The translations under genes were made by a program, and so were the position numbers. Below the pieces are notes generated by a model. The model did not search any database. It was not told the DNA's origin and was given only the letters and a program-made list of their open reading frames with translations. A stretch of DNA of 64,000 bases from Rhyacophila brunnea (taxonomy: Eukaryota > Arthropoda > Insecta > Trichoptera > Rhyacophilidae). The stretch lies in contig JAGYXB010000700.1 in the NCBI GenBank assembly GCA_022495005.1, positions 372,001 to 436,000 of the forward strand. Direction: 5' to 3'. Positions 23,301-33,579 of this stretch are shown here, in pieces. Within the stretch, counting starts at the first letter, position 1; the number at the start of each line of letters is the position of its first letter.

Positions 23301-26300
23301 GATTTCACATTGCAAGTTCATTTGAAGAGAACACACTTCTACTTTGAGAGTCCACTATAATTTCAGATACACCCAATGTCGACTGGCAATTTTAATTTGA
23401 TTGAATTATTAAAAATAGGTATTTTCCTTGATTCCCAGATGACATCAGGATCTCCCCAAAATTTGAATGAACTTGGCAAGGTGTTATAGGCAGGGTGAAA
23501 GCGTCGGCCTATAGCATCATGGGTCCCAGGTTCGAATCCTGGATCTGGCAAGTACACATATTCTTTTTCAATTTGTGTATGAGTCAGAGTATGAACCTAA
23601 TAGGTTGAGCAAGTGGCTGACATCCATTTCTCGTAAAAACAAAATCTGTTAATACCAACCTCCACTCTGTGGAGGCCCATATGATCTTATTAGGATCGGA
23701 CATGTATCTCTCCTAGGTACCTAATAATCAGCGAGTTATCAACTTCGATGCCGCTAACATTTAATTGAGTATCAGGAATGCAACATTAATATCTACAGTG
23801 TGATACAAAAGTGATATAAACCGTGTGTGTGAATCTTGTGAGTCGTTGACAGGAGCCAGCGCTCAAATTGAGGGATGTGCCTGCCACCTACACCATTAGG
23901 TGAGTGCCCGGGTTGCATTATTCCCACCATCACAAGTCCAATACAGTCCCACCTATTTATACATTACACCTTTTTGACTCACAAGGCTAGAAAGAGGCAA
24001 ATGACAATGATTTACAAACTTTTCAGCAGCCTTCGTCAGAGACGTTCTATGTTGGTCCCACTTGCCTAAGCCGGTAGGATAAAGCTTTATGGCTGGACCA
24101 CCTTCCCAGAAACTCCAAGCTGGATACATTATGTCCCAATAGTCCTTGGTCTGGAAATAGTATTATATAAAGATATTAGCTATATATGAAGCATATCATT
24201 GGTGGCGATGCTTTTGAAACTGTGGATTCATTTGTCTAGGGTCCCTTGTCACAAAAACTAATAACACAAGCGACGAAATAAATCGCCGATCACCCTCTAT
24301 CATCCTAACAGGTGCTATTTTGGTCTCCAAAGGCTTCTGAAGAACATGGCACTCTCAAGGAAAACCAAAACAACCTTACATAAAACTCTTCTGTGTCCAG
24401 TATTAATGTATGGATCAGAATGCTGGGCACTCATCAAACAGGATGAGAGAAATGTGGATATCTTTGAGATGAGTACTTTGAGAAGAATCTTTGAGGCTAT
24501 TCAAGAAGATGGCATTTGGAGTTCAAAGTATAATGAGGAGCTGTGCACACTTATGGGAGTGAAAAGATCATGTGGCATATGAAAATGCAGAGACTGCACT
24601 GGACGACCACATGCATAGAATGCCAGAGGATATACCAGCAAAACGAGCTATGTATGCAATTGCAATTAAGATGGTTGGACTGCACCACAGAAGATTTAAG
24701 AATGCTTGTTTAAAGCAACTGGAGAGTGTCGGTGCTGAATTGTCCAGGATAAAGTAGGTCAAGACCTGCCGAGGGTTTTAGCGCCATAAAATAATAAATG
24801 ATAATAACATTAAAGTGTCTGTCTATTGTTTGACTATTTCCATGACACACAATAAAATATATTATTTTTTGCTTTTCATTTCATGTTTTATAGCAAAATG
24901 CCACCAAAATCTCATTTTTAGTAAAAAGTGCAGTTAGCTGGTTTGTAGATTAAGCAGTCGTATACCTTCATTCTGTATATCTGTATACTTTTTCTTTCCG
25001 TATTTCACACGGATGTAGTCGCTGGCGATTGCTAGTTTAATATAAGAGTAATAAAAAATCAAGACAACCTTACTAAATGAAAAGACTGGAGCTACAGGTG
25101 ATCCCCATTCCTTGTTCAGCTGGGGCCAATCTCGGGTGTTGATAACCAAATCCATATCTGGCAATTTGTTGGCGATCTGAAGGATGAAATGTTCGATTCC
25201 TGAACACCTCGATGGAAACAAACAGTTCTTCTGGCGGTATAGTTTACCAGATATTATCTGATAGTTGGTACCCCTGCAAAGCAATTAAATAATCAGTTGA
25301 GTACTAAAAATTGTCATAGAGGCCTTTTAGAACACCGGTGGCAAACCTATAGCTTTTTCTTCTCTTCTTCTTCGGCCATATCCACACCTTAGTTGGAGCA
25401 TATGGACACCAAGAGGCGCCTCCAAGAATCCCAGTCGCTCGCCAGTCTTCTTGCATCGTTCCAGGTCAAACCAGCATCACATAGCTCCGCCGTATACACT
25501 CTATAGATAGTATTAAGCGGCCTTCGAGGACGCCGGAATCTGGTTGGCTTAAAGAACAGGTAACACAGGTTGAAGTTCTCTTTTGGCATCCGCAGCATGT
25601 GGCCGAGCCAGGTACAATGTCGCCTCTTAACTCCTGCTTAAGCAACGTTAATAATGTCATTTCTCTTCACTCTGTGTATATTGCCAAGCTACACGATGCT
25701 GGCATGACCTGGGAGGATGCAAGAAGATTGCTAAGTGATATTACTCCACTTAAAGTGGACATGAACTAAACAAAAGAAGAAAGAATATGTAAAACTCACT
25801 TGTTTTTGATAGATTCAATCATTTTCTTGCTAATTCGAATTTTCTGAAATGGTTCCAAGTCCTTGTTCATCGTTGACAGATGACAACTGCACTTCCCTTC
25901 AACACATGGCGTGTAATCGATCGACGCATCTTCAATGTTTTTCAACAACGTTTTGTGTCGTGTGTTCGCAGCTGAAAATATTAGGTTATACATTATATAA
26001 TATTTTAGACTTTCGGGATTGTTTGCTATCGTAATAGATTTTTTGAGTTGTCACCATGTTTCAGGGTCGTCGCAGAGACCATTCTCATTCTCTCGAAGTG
26101 TTAATGAATGAAGGAGAAATAATGCATGGTAAAAACTCTAAAATCTATTATGATATGGTTATAAATCAATATTTTCTTTATTTTAAACACTATAGCCAAT
26201 GAGTTTGGACTATAACTAGAAAGGGGTCATCCATATATTATGATGTGTGGTACTATGTGTCCGGAAACTTGTACGTATGCAGTTCGCTGTATCACACTTC

Positions 26301-27924
26301 ACCGTGAAATATTGTATCGGAAATATATGGCCATATATTAAAGACCGTCCAACCTCTTTGGGGCATATAGTACTGATATAAAATTCATGTTTAAATAAAA
26401 CACAGTTCTTGACGGTTTACACTTTACAGGAAACCAGCAGTAAACAAATTTTGAAAATAGCCGTAATACGGGATTTTTTGTTAGGTTAGATTAGGTTTTC
26501 ATTCTTGAATTCATGAATTTTGTCAAAATCAGCTATGAAAATTGAATTAATTTTCATATTGAATCCAATAAAATTGGAGACCGTATAGTATATTATGGTT
26601 GTCTCTTTCCGATAAGAAAGCTTACAGCGACCTGCGCCACGGTGAAATGTTTTACGTACAACTTAGATGTAACCGTGGTACTATAATGGGGGAGAGGGGT
26701 CAGATATAATGTGATGATTTATGCCGAAGGGGTTAGGGGTGTTGCAGAGAAAATGACGTCATACCACCAATATTTTTTTTCTTCGAATAAAATAATTCTT
26801 GGATGATGTTAGGATACTGAAATCGTACTTTTTAAATGAATTATTTTTTAACATGTGGAAGATGAAATACAGTCGAACTTGGTTATTACGAGGAAGATGG
26901 GACCGACTGAATTTGCTTGTTATAAGCATTACTTGTTATATCGTTATATAACATTTTTCGTGCCACATTCTATTTAAGCATAGAACATAAAAAATCTGAA
27001 AACCATCGTAAAAATCCCCGAAGCAAGCATGGCATTCATAAACTACAAAAGTAGTTGTTTATTGTAATGTAGTGCTGAGCCACCGGCGCTGTTAGGTAAC
27101 TACTGACTCCACAAAGCTTGGATTTTTTACATGCAATTTCAACCATACTTTTTCAATGTTGTCGGCGAAAACACCAATTAGGTACTTAGACACTTAACTA
27201 GTGTCATAAACGTAATTCGATCCCAGCGGCATCAGTCTACGGTCGGATTTCATTGCTTAGGGTCGAAAATGTTTTTAAACGATCGACACATTACTTTACA
27301 GTTTTATGAAAATATTTGACGATATTTTTGCTCGGTATATCCGATAAGTAGCTCGTTATAAAAGTAAATAAATGTATGGAGAAAATCATAAACTAAAATG
27401 TCAACGAATGTTTCCTCATTACATCCGAGATCTCGCTATTTCCGTGATCGTAATAACCGAGTTCAACTGTATATGAAAAACTTGATATCGTTTATCATCT
27501 TCTTTTGGTGACAAACATTTGGAAAGAACATGTGTGCCTGCCTATGGTGGAAGTATTCCACTTTCGCTACCAGGTCTTCAGCCATACTTATCCTGGGCTA
27601 GTCGTATCAGATCCCGTTGGACATAAACCAATTGGAGACAATCGATTTGAGATGTGTGTGAAGATATCCTGGTCTGATCACATTACCAATGAGTCAAATA
27701 CGGTAATCAACTCTCTGACAGCTGCACTCTTGAATATAGACAAATGAATGACGTATTCCAATAGTAAATAAAAATATTTAAACTTTACCTTTTGAATATT
27801 TATTCTCTTTGGTAGATTCATCTCCACATTTATCAACGGAGCATAGCTCGTCAAAGCTAGCTTGTTGCACATTTTGTAAAAATATACAAGAGATAACAAT
27901 TAAAGATGTTAGCTGCCCGGGCAT
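19904..27924 (-). CDS. rumi: Protein O-glucosyltransferase Rumi/POGLUT1, complete six-exon gene
   Basis: Spliced from six minus-strand exons: 27924-27789, 25971-25800, 25273-25069, 24150-24020, 22653-22506 and 20332-19904. These total 1221 nt and encode 406 residues, against about 411 in Drosophila and 392 in human. Every intron is GT-AG and every phase joins in frame. Visible parts are a hydrophobic N-terminal signal (residues 1-22), a Cys-rich segment with CVEGKCSCH (68-76), SRCSG (124-128), NTRDWPQ (148-154) whose Asp151 aligns with the catalytic base of human POGLUT1, WEGGPA (186-191), FFRGSRTS (226-233), YTKNQAW (254-260) and [12 protein letters not shown] (291-302). This is the CAP10/glycosyltransferase 90 fold. 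The family transfers glucose to Ser in Notch-type EGF repeats in the ER lumen. The C-terminus ends VEVK, without a KDEL-like retention signal. The introns are filled with transposon remains. Identity rests on recalled family sequence, not a search. Confidence 0.95.
20470..21445. repeat. Inverted-repeat element with ACAGAAC subterminal motifs, in rumi intron 5
   Basis: AACAGAAC motifs at 20655-20722 are mirrored by GTTCTGTT motifs at 21360-21425. ACCGG-containing flanks (about 20480 and 21437) occur in direct orientation. A palindrome (20988-21170) occupies its centre. There is no coding. Confidence 0.55.
20988..21170. repeat. Near-perfect hairpin, 86-bp arms, 11-bp loop
   Basis: Arms 20988-21073 and 21085-21170 differ at only three positions by eye. 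The loop is CAAGCTGACAT. It lies in intron 5 of rumi, so it is transcribed as part of the pre-mRNA. Confidence 0.92.
21804..22149. mobile_element. Miniature inverted-repeat element (AGGGTCATAACTGCA ends)
   Basis: A perfect 15-bp terminal repeat, AGGGTCATAACTGCA with TGCAGTTATGACCCT. It is 346 bp and non-coding, in rumi intron 5. TAT/AT flanks are short. CGCACAT is also mirrored just outside both ends. Confidence 0.7.
22195..22460 (-). repeat. Family A (hAT-like) fragment in rumi intron 5
   Basis: It has GGTTTAATTGGATTTTAG, CTCTTAGTTCAATGAAAAC and GTGTGCACTATTTTTGTCGGAT repeated twice in tandem order, then CTACCTCTCCACCCTTCG at 22466. Confidence 0.55.
22506..22653 (-). CDS. rumi: rumi exon 5: FFRGSRTS donor-binding block
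   Basis: The acceptor GCAACAG precedes 22653 and the donor GTAAGT follows 22506. The 148 nt encode residues 215-264: [31 protein letters not shown] and [11 protein letters not shown]. The exon lies in no long open frame with an ATG and is easily missed by ORF calling; it was found by looking for the block absent from the neighbouring exons. Confidence 0.93.
22740..23490. other. Intron 4 of rumi, mostly unrecognised
   Basis: It begins with a family A-like end (CCTACCTCCACCATTCGCCAC). It then holds a GC-richer stretch at 23090-23280 that may be a worn inverted-repeat element. Confidence 0.35.
23495..23704 (+). repeat. tRNA-derived SINE copy, head truncated
   Basis: It has B box GGTTCGAATCCTGG, ATCTGGCAAGTACACATATT, TTGAGCAAGTGGCTGACATC, CTCTGTGGAGGCCCAT and GGATCGGACATG. 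It lies in rumi intron 4, opposite to the gene. Confidence 0.8.
24020..24150 (-). CDS. rumi: rumi exon 4: [10 protein letters not shown] block
   Basis: The acceptor TTTCCAG precedes 24150. The donor was placed at GTTTGT after 24020, because only this site gives codon AA-A (Lys215) and the expected reading AAEKWPW across the junction. A GTAAAT five bases further on would break the frame with exon 5. The exon encodes the conserved [15 protein letters not shown] and Y-P-T-G-L-G-K-W blocks. Confidence 0.92.
24340..24795 (+). mobile_element. Non-LTR reverse transcriptase C-terminal fragment (rumi intron 3)
   Basis: It reads [20 protein letters not shown], then [17 protein letters not shown] and [11 protein letters not shown] frameshift near 24570 is followed by [14 protein letters not shown]. 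This is the thumb region and end of an RTE/related ORF2. It is antisense to rumi. Confidence 0.75.
25069..25273 (-). CDS. rumi: rumi exon 3: start of catalytic domain with catalytic Asp
   Basis: The acceptor TTTGCAG precedes 25273 and the donor AAG/GTTGTC follows 25069. The exon encodes residues 103-171, including [35 protein letters not shown] and PVFSFSK. All are hallmark blocks of POGLUT1. Asp151 is the presumed catalytic base. Confidence 0.94.
25380..25645 (-). mobile_element. Non-LTR ORF2 C-terminal fragment (rumi intron 2)
   Basis: It reads [14 protein letters not shown], [34 protein letters not shown] and WDSWRRLL: the R-R-P-x-R-x-x end of a non-LTR ORF2. It is in the same sense as rumi. 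Confidence 0.65.
25655..25770 (+). mobile_element. Oppositely oriented fragment of the same non-LTR family
   Basis: It reads [17 protein letters not shown] on the plus strand, matching the minus-strand motif [16 protein letters not shown] next door. Two tail fragments are joined tail to tail. Confidence 0.55.
25800..25971 (-). CDS. rumi: rumi exon 2: Cys-rich N-terminal segment
   Basis: The acceptor TTTTCAG precedes 25971 and the donor GTGAGT follows 25800. The 172-nt exon encodes residues 46-102 plus two bases of codon 103. It contains CVEGKCSCH, the conserved disulfide-forming segment of POGLUT-type enzymes, followed by a Lys-rich amphipathic stretch. Confidence 0.92.
26235..26690 (-). repeat. 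Family G copy in rumi intron 1
   Basis: It has GAAACTTGTACGTATGCAG, TTCACCGTGAAAT, CCGTCCAACCTCTTTGG and GACCGTATAGTATA, in reverse order to the plus copies. Confidence 0.65.
26870..27469 (+). mobile_element. pogo/Tigger-like miniature element, TA duplication
   Basis: The ends CAGTCGAACTTGGTTATTAC and GTAATAACCGAGTTCAACTG are flanked by TA at both sides. It is 600 bp and non-coding. Copies lie at 40781 and 62825, all in the same orientation. Confidence 0.75.
27480..27780. other. Unrecognised stretch in rumi intron 1 with an 80-codon frame
   Basis: The plus-strand frame 27505-27747 (containing [13 protein letters not shown]) resembles nothing recalled. It could be a retroelement scrap or chance. 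The exon 1 shadow overlaps its end. Confidence 0.2.
27789..27924 (-). CDS. rumi: rumi exon 1: start codon and signal peptide
   Basis: ATG at 27924-27922 opens M-P-G-Q followed by a hydrophobic run ([12 protein letters not shown]), then a probable cleavage area near QQAS-FDEL, and an acidic Cys-containing stretch. The donor is AAG/GTAAAG after 27789. The exon is 136 nt, ending in phase 1. The next in-frame codon (GCT, Ala46) is completed by exon 2. The upstream 100 bp is AT-rich with no clear TATA box. Confidence 0.85.
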
Positions 27925-28049
27925 TTTAAACTATGTAATGTAATAACTTCCACGAATGTCGTTTTATGTGTTTATTTGACAGCTCACTGACAGATAAATG
28001 CTATATTTTTATATTTATGGCGGTATTGCTATAAAAATAATCTATGGTT

Positions 28050-28800
28050 AATGCACCAAGAAAAAATTCATAATAAAAAGGTTTACTTAAAGATATTAAT
28101 TTATTTTATTTTAGTTACAATCATTCATTAATTTTTAGGTAGGTAATTAGAGAGACCTGAAATAAATCTTGCGGTCGATTAGTTTTATATTTTACGATTG
28201 GGGTAGATACTTTATCGAAAACTTTTAGATTAACGACAAATGTCGAGCAGATCATTTTTTTAATCCGTATGCAGCGACGATTTTCTTTGACGCAGATGAC
28301 GCAATCGATTCGAAAACAATCTAAAAGGGGACCAAAAGGTCTTACGTGATCATTCAAACAGCAGGGCTCTAAATGACCGGAGTGCACCGGAGCGCCGTTC
28401 AGTTCATGAAATCCTGAAAATTATCACTCCGTCTCGTGAAAAAAATAATTTGACCATCTGAGCTGGATAATAATATGCCATATCTATAATAAAAAATCTA
28501 ACACACTCATTTTTATAAAATACCTATACTTAAGTACATAAAATTAGATAGGTAAGTAGGTAGGTACCTACCTATGTTAATATTTTGGTAAATTCGGTTC
28601 GTAAAATTTTCCATTTCGAGCACTGGAACAGATACGCACTTGTACTCAAAAAAATAAAGCACTCACAATAATAATTATGCGTCACTTATCACTGAGATCT
28701 TCTTTTCAATAATAAATATGTTTTGTAACATGATGTGATTCTAGGATAGATAGGTACGGTGTATGTTGGTATCTAGTTGGAATTTAAGTGTTTGTGTTAT
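28050..28800. other. 5' flank of rumi, no recognisable gene
   Basis: AT-rich, with a palindromic AGGTAGGTACCTACC run near 28555-28570 of a kind common in some insect genomes. Confidence 0.35.
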
Positions 28801-28808
28801 AGTATATA

Positions 28809-28964
28809 CCCACGATGGCCGCGCGGCTCAAGCGTCGTCCTATAGCGTCGTGGGTCCCAGGTTCGAATCATTTCTCGTAAAAACAAAAATTTGTTAATAC
28901 AAACCTCCACTCCGTGGAGGCTCATATTGTTATCTTATTAGGATCGGACATGGTTAAAAAAAGG
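28809..28964 (+). repeat. tRNA-derived SINE copy with internal deletion
   Basis: It has an intact head (CCCACGATGGCCGCGCGG) and B box up to GGTTCGAATC, then jumps directly to ATTTCTCGTAAAAACA. About 85 bases present in 17775-18021 are missing. The tail is GGATCGGACATGG plus A7. Confidence 0.85.
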
Positions 28965-29555
28965 TATAGTGGATGGGATCAAAATCAGTCAATGTCTCGG
29001 GCCTCCAAGTACCTACCAAAGTCCGCAACTGCATGTATGTATCTTCTATCTTGATTCTAGCTGTAATCGGCCACCCTTTTGACAATTTTCTAGCTACATG
29101 CTGTCTACATCTGTCCATCGCTATACCGAAAAGTCGAGAGTCTGGGTATGAGGAATGTATCCGGAACTCGCTCGACCCTAAAAATCAATCTTAAATTGAT
29201 CGATATATTTTCGAAATGGACCCCCATTATCATTTTTCAGTGAATATAAATCGACTGCTTCCAGGAACACGGAAGTAAATCAAAATTTGACATTGACCAC
29301 GATAAACCCCAATTTAAAATTTAGAAAGCACGTTATTATAACGCAACTAAAATCAATTGAAAATAGCATACCTAAACAGGTGTTTAAGTTTATCACATAT
29401 TTTCCCACACTCGAAATATTTAGCCTGTTATACCACACGCAGTAGGGTAATCCAGTTCCCATTAATTATGTGTTTCCTGGGTGTCCGCTTAAGTTCCAAA
29501 TAAAGATATTAAATAGAATAATTTCGATAGGCTATAATATACCAATACAGTAAAT
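28965..29555. other. No recognisable gene
   Basis: The 73-codon frame 28973-29194 has no recognised domain. A worn family H-like segment lies near 29385-29480. Confidence 0.3.
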
Positions 29556-29559
29556 TTTG

Positions 29560-29815
29560 ACGCAGGGCTTCGAATCTGTCCTACAAAAATGAACCACGCA
29601 TTATAGACGTGCAATGGCGTGTGTAATACACCAATATTAAATGAGAATCAATGCATAGACCGAGAGCAGTTCTCAGTATTCGACTATTACGTATTCTTGG
29701 CACGTGTTTAAATTTATCCCGTATTCTTCCTTACTCGGGATCGGTTGGCTGCTTCTCCTTACCCGTTTGGTATTTCAGTTCCCATTATTTCTGAGTTTCC
29801 TGTTAATAAGGACGG
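29560..29815 (+). repeat. Dispersed repeat family H, copy 2
   Basis: It has CACGCATTATAGACGTGCAA, ACACCAATATTAAATGAG and TCGGTTGGCTGCTTCTCC, as in copies 1 and 3. Confidence 0.6.
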
Positions 29816-30059
29816 TACTTTGCCTGATGACGTCACTGACTATAGGTACTATATTATACGATATAGGTATTGGTTTTGAGTAGGTACAGGACTAATCATG
29901 TTATGAATGATTCAATGCAATGAAAATAGCTTGAATATGGGCGACCAGATAACCTTTGACTTACCATCTTGAGCGCGTATGGACGGCAGACGCGACGAAA
30001 AGGGCTCCACTATTGTCTTGTTAATATTATCTCATACATAATAATAGGAATGCATCATC

Positions 30060-30190
30060 ATGCCCATATCAAAATCCCAACGGATTTGATTGAACCCAAT
30101 TATTGCACTCCCAATTGGCATAACCAAAGACAGGTCAGTTATGCACCTTGGTAGAACCCACAATTTTACTGATACTCCGATTTAATAGGT
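30060..30190 (-). mobile_element. Jockey-like non-LTR fragment
   Basis: The minus strand matches the PIGRAITMF / LPRCRTNLPLV coding region of 14098-14792 for about 120 bp. Confidence 0.5.
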
Positions 30191-30264
30191 AGTTATCAGC
30201 AGTGAGGGCGCGTGTGGGTAGGCATGTCATGCGTTGCTTAGCGGTGGCAAACGAAGGAATAAAT

Positions 30265-30519
30265 CGTCTCTGTTCTGGCAGAACACACTAACTGGAGAAT
30301 ACTCTTTTTGTGTAATTTGACTTTGAAGTTTTTAAAATGTTTGAAATGATCTATCATGTGAGTTTATTAAGTAATCGTTAAAAAGATGACTTTAAAATAA
30401 AGACTGTTTATTTATTAAGAAGGTTTCCAGACGGTAAAGTTTGAAATAAGGAACATTTTGGTATAACTAACTCAATATGTCATTTTTTCGAATCAGTGTC
30501 TTCTGCCAGAACAGTGACG
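30265..30519 (+). mobile_element. Family B miniature element, 4-bp duplication AAAT
   Basis: The ends CGTCTCTGTTCTGGCAGAAC and TTCTGCCAGAACAGTGACG are flanked by AAAT at 30261-30264 and 30520-30523. It is 255 bp. The interior matches 59601-59854 closely. Confidence 0.85.
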
Positions 30520-30816
30520 AAATATAAAATATATTACAAATTTAGAGGTCAGTGACGGTTTTTACAACGACGCAGGTAGTGCGGTCATTTTCGTAGAAAG
30601 TGCTGACATCTTATTTAAACAATAATAGAAGCATAAAAAATCCTGGTAACCTATCAAATCTTTGTATTGTAATACCCAATGGCGGTTTATACGGGGGCCT
30701 CCAAACCTGTGGGTTTCGTGAAATGCTCTATTCCTCACTCTTCAGTAGATGACGTGTTTGTCATTTTTCTGAAAGATTAGATAAGTAAGCATAGTATTTT
30801 TTCGACTTATACGAGG

Positions 30817-31252
30817 TATACCTAAATGAGAATTCTGCCATTCTGGGCAGTGTTGACCTGTGTGTGTCCCTGATGACTATCTTAGAAATAGGGAGCATCA
30901 GATGTTTATTCTCCCAACCTGCCACTGGTCATGCCAATTGGGAGGGCGATAACTATGTCCAACCAAATTGCTTCGGGTGTTGACATATTCCACTTGCGTG
31001 AGGTGAGTTTAGGTGGACGCTATTTTATAAATTCTTAAAATAGGGTCTCCTTAGCAAACTAGGTCTACTTCTTTGAACTTCTATAGATGTATAATAATTG
31101 TATTTTCGATGCTTTTTTACGTTTATATTATGATCTCTTTTTATATTTTCTATTTTTCTTCTTTATAATAATGTTTCATGTCATGTTGTGAACGTCTTAA
31201 TCTTATAATTTGTAATGTCCACAATATGTTTAAAAAATATGAAATTGAAAAT
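30817..31252 (+). mobile_element. Jockey-like non-LTR RT end and tail
   Basis: It has the motifs of INENSAILGSVDLCVPD (here frameshifted), GRAITMSNQIASGVDIFHL, and tail CATGTTGTGAACGTCTTAAT..GTAATGTCCACAATATG. It is 5'-truncated and decayed. Confidence 0.65.
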
Positions 31253-31394
31253 ACCTAGGAACTCATCAATTTTGTAGATAGTATTCCGAGACTACGACTA
31301 AAACCCCTTACAGCGTTTTAGGTCTGCCTAAGGGCCACACTTTGCCTATGGATGTTACTGGTCATCAAGGACCCCTGACATGTCAATACTACCA

Positions 31395-31560
31395 AGTATG
31401 GCCCCCACAAGGGGGGGCTGACAGGGCTCTAGCCTGGGGGCCCGGGCTCAGGAGGGGCCCGGCGAGGCGAGTCGACCAGATAACTGAGATAAACACACAT
31501 CACTAATTTGCTTTAATAGTAAATAGTCGCTATTTTACTTCCTATAATATTATTATTATT
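31395..31560 (+). repeat. Family F (hAT-like) left-end fragment
   Basis: It has TATGGCCCCCACAAGG, GGGCTGACAGGGCTCTAGCC and GATAAACACACATCAC. It ends in an (ATT)n tract. Confidence 0.5.
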
Positions 31561-31901
31561 ATTATTAAAAATACAATTTTTAATTGTGTTTCAATCAATA
31601 CTCGACAACTTCATAATTCAAATAGATGTATATATCCAAAAAAACACTAAATATACACATTAATTTTACAGCATACACCATTTGGACAACGCTACTGTAG
31701 AGCATCTTTATATCATCCTTTCATGACTCCAATATCTAAGAAATGTGTTGTATGGATACATTACTAACAATATATTATATACCACTAAATCTATTTTAAA
31801 TGCCATCTCTGCTTCAATAGACAATATTGGGAGTCTATGGTTTCAGATAGGTACATTTAAGAATACACTTGACAACTTCCAAAACTCGTGAGTGACTGGC
31901 A

Positions 31902-32738
31902 CAGTGGCGCACCCAGGGCAAGGGGCCCTGGCACCCCCCAAAAATGAAAATTATCAGAATAACACTGAAATTGAAAGCCAATAAACTATACCTTTGGGCT
32001 TAGACAAATAAAAACACGGCAAAAAATGATTTGTAATAATTCTCCAGCACCCTTCTTAGAAAAATTTCTTAGATTTTAATTTCTAACACAAAAAATTCGA
32101 AACACTAATGTCAGGTTTTTTTAGAAACCCAATCCCTAATGGAATTGTCAAAAAATTCTCGGTGTCCACCCGAATTCCGGAGTGGTGTAAGTCATGGCTG
32201 GGGAGGGCTGACAGGGCTCTAGCCTGGGGGCCCGGGCTGTGGGGGGCCCGGCATTTCGGGTTGACCAGATAAGTGAGATAAACACACATCATAAATTAGC
32301 TTTAATAGTAAAAAAGTCGCCTGCGGCGCTATTATACTTCATGGCTATAAACATTTTCAATTACTTATATAATTGTGCAATATATTTTTTGATCATTATG
32401 TGTCGATACTCGACAGCTCCATTATTAAAGTAGATGTATTAAAAATCGCCAATAATTCACTGTATTGCTATCACTGTTGAACTAAAACATAATTTTGAAA
32501 AACGTTATTGTAGTGTTTCACACTGCCTTTAATCTTAGCGGTAGGTAGGGGGGCCCTAAATATCCTAGCCCGAGGGCCCGTTTCAGGATGTGGGGACCAT
32601 GGTGTAGGTACACCGAGTGCAATAGACAAAAGACCTATAAACGAGAAATTAAGATGTGAAGAAGAAAAAGAGCCTATAGGACTAATTTACATTTTCCTCC
32701 TTGGGCCCCCCCAATATTAAATCCTGGGTGCGCCACTG
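31902..32738 (+). mobile_element. hAT-type family E element, 8-bp duplication GACTGGCA
   Basis: The ends CAGTGGCGCACCCAGG and CCTGGGTGCGCCACTG are perfect 16-bp inverted repeats. GACTGGCA lies at 31894-31901 and 32739-32746. It is 837 bp and holds family F internally (32193-32601). Confidence 0.9.
32193..32601 (+). mobile_element. Family F element nested in family E
   Basis: The ends CATGGCTGGGGAGGG and GATGTGGGGACCATG have flanks GTGTAAGT and GTGTAGGT (7 of 8). The same internal position is occupied in the other family E copy at 9674-10742. Confidence 0.7.
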
Positions 32739-33049
32739 GACTGGCAAACATATTTTTGGATACATTTTAAATTAGGAATGCACCTGTCATTGCTGTTCAC
32801 CACGAACGTGACGTTCAAGGACAACTGAAGTAAACTAGACATCGCGAACCCGACAAGAAAATCCTTTTAAAACGTTTATAGTGCCTAATTAATACATTTT
32901 GTTTCCAACCAGTGAGCTGAATTTTTTAAGCAATTTTTAGGTAGGTATTTCTATATATACGTAGTGATTCTCTTCGATTTGCCGCCCTTTGTGTAACTGC
33001 CGCCCGCAAGCGACGCTCAATCTGCCTACCCCCACGGGACGTCACTGGT

Positions 33050-33570
33050 AGGTACCTATTATAAAATATATACCATCGCCTTTGTGAAACAGATTATGGT
33101 TTCGTTTGGATCTTAACAGATTAAATCAAAATGCGTCGGATGTACTGTTGTGGATCACAGTTAATAATATAAAACACGCGGGTAAAGCAAAACAATGACG
33201 CCATCTTCCCATAAAGTAATAATATCTTTTTACTGTATCACAACGTAAAAAAAATGCAATTAAGAATCCCGCAATTTTTCTTGCCACAAGTCATTAGTTT
33301 GTAAATAAAAAGTAACAAATAATGCGGACAACGTAAAATACCTAATGGAATTATTTTTCACATGCGTACAATGTAATATCAATTTACAATTGTTATATTG
33401 TTATAATTATTATTACTTATTGTAATATAGTATTTTTTTTAAAATAGTTATATAACATAACCCAAGAGCCAGCGTGCAAAGGCACACACAGAAAATAGTT
33501 TGGGGGAGGGTCCATTTTGAAAAAAATATCCATAATAATTTGTTATTTTTAAGGTGAAGGGTTAACAAAA
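33050..33570. other. No recognisable gene
   Basis: AT-rich with short TA runs. No feature was supported. Confidence 0.35.
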
Positions 33571-33579
33571 TCTAGTAGG

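Larger units (their letters stand above)
31670..33047 (-). mobile_element. hAT-type family C copy, split by family E
   Basis: The left part (31670-31893) shares ATCATCCTTTCATGACTCC with 48078-48572. The right part (32747-33047) shares GTAAACTAGACATCGCGAAC with 41166-41501 and ends GGGACGTCACTG. The family E element interrupts it. The left terminus is missing. Confidence 0.55.

Noticed and set aside
24011..24019. GTAAAT as donor of rumi exon 4
   Set aside because: Using it breaks the frame into exon 5; GTTTGT five bases earlier gives the conserved K-W-P-W reading.
24568..24762. Minus-strand frame in the RT fragment
   Set aside because: It is antisense shadow of the non-LTR coding remnant.
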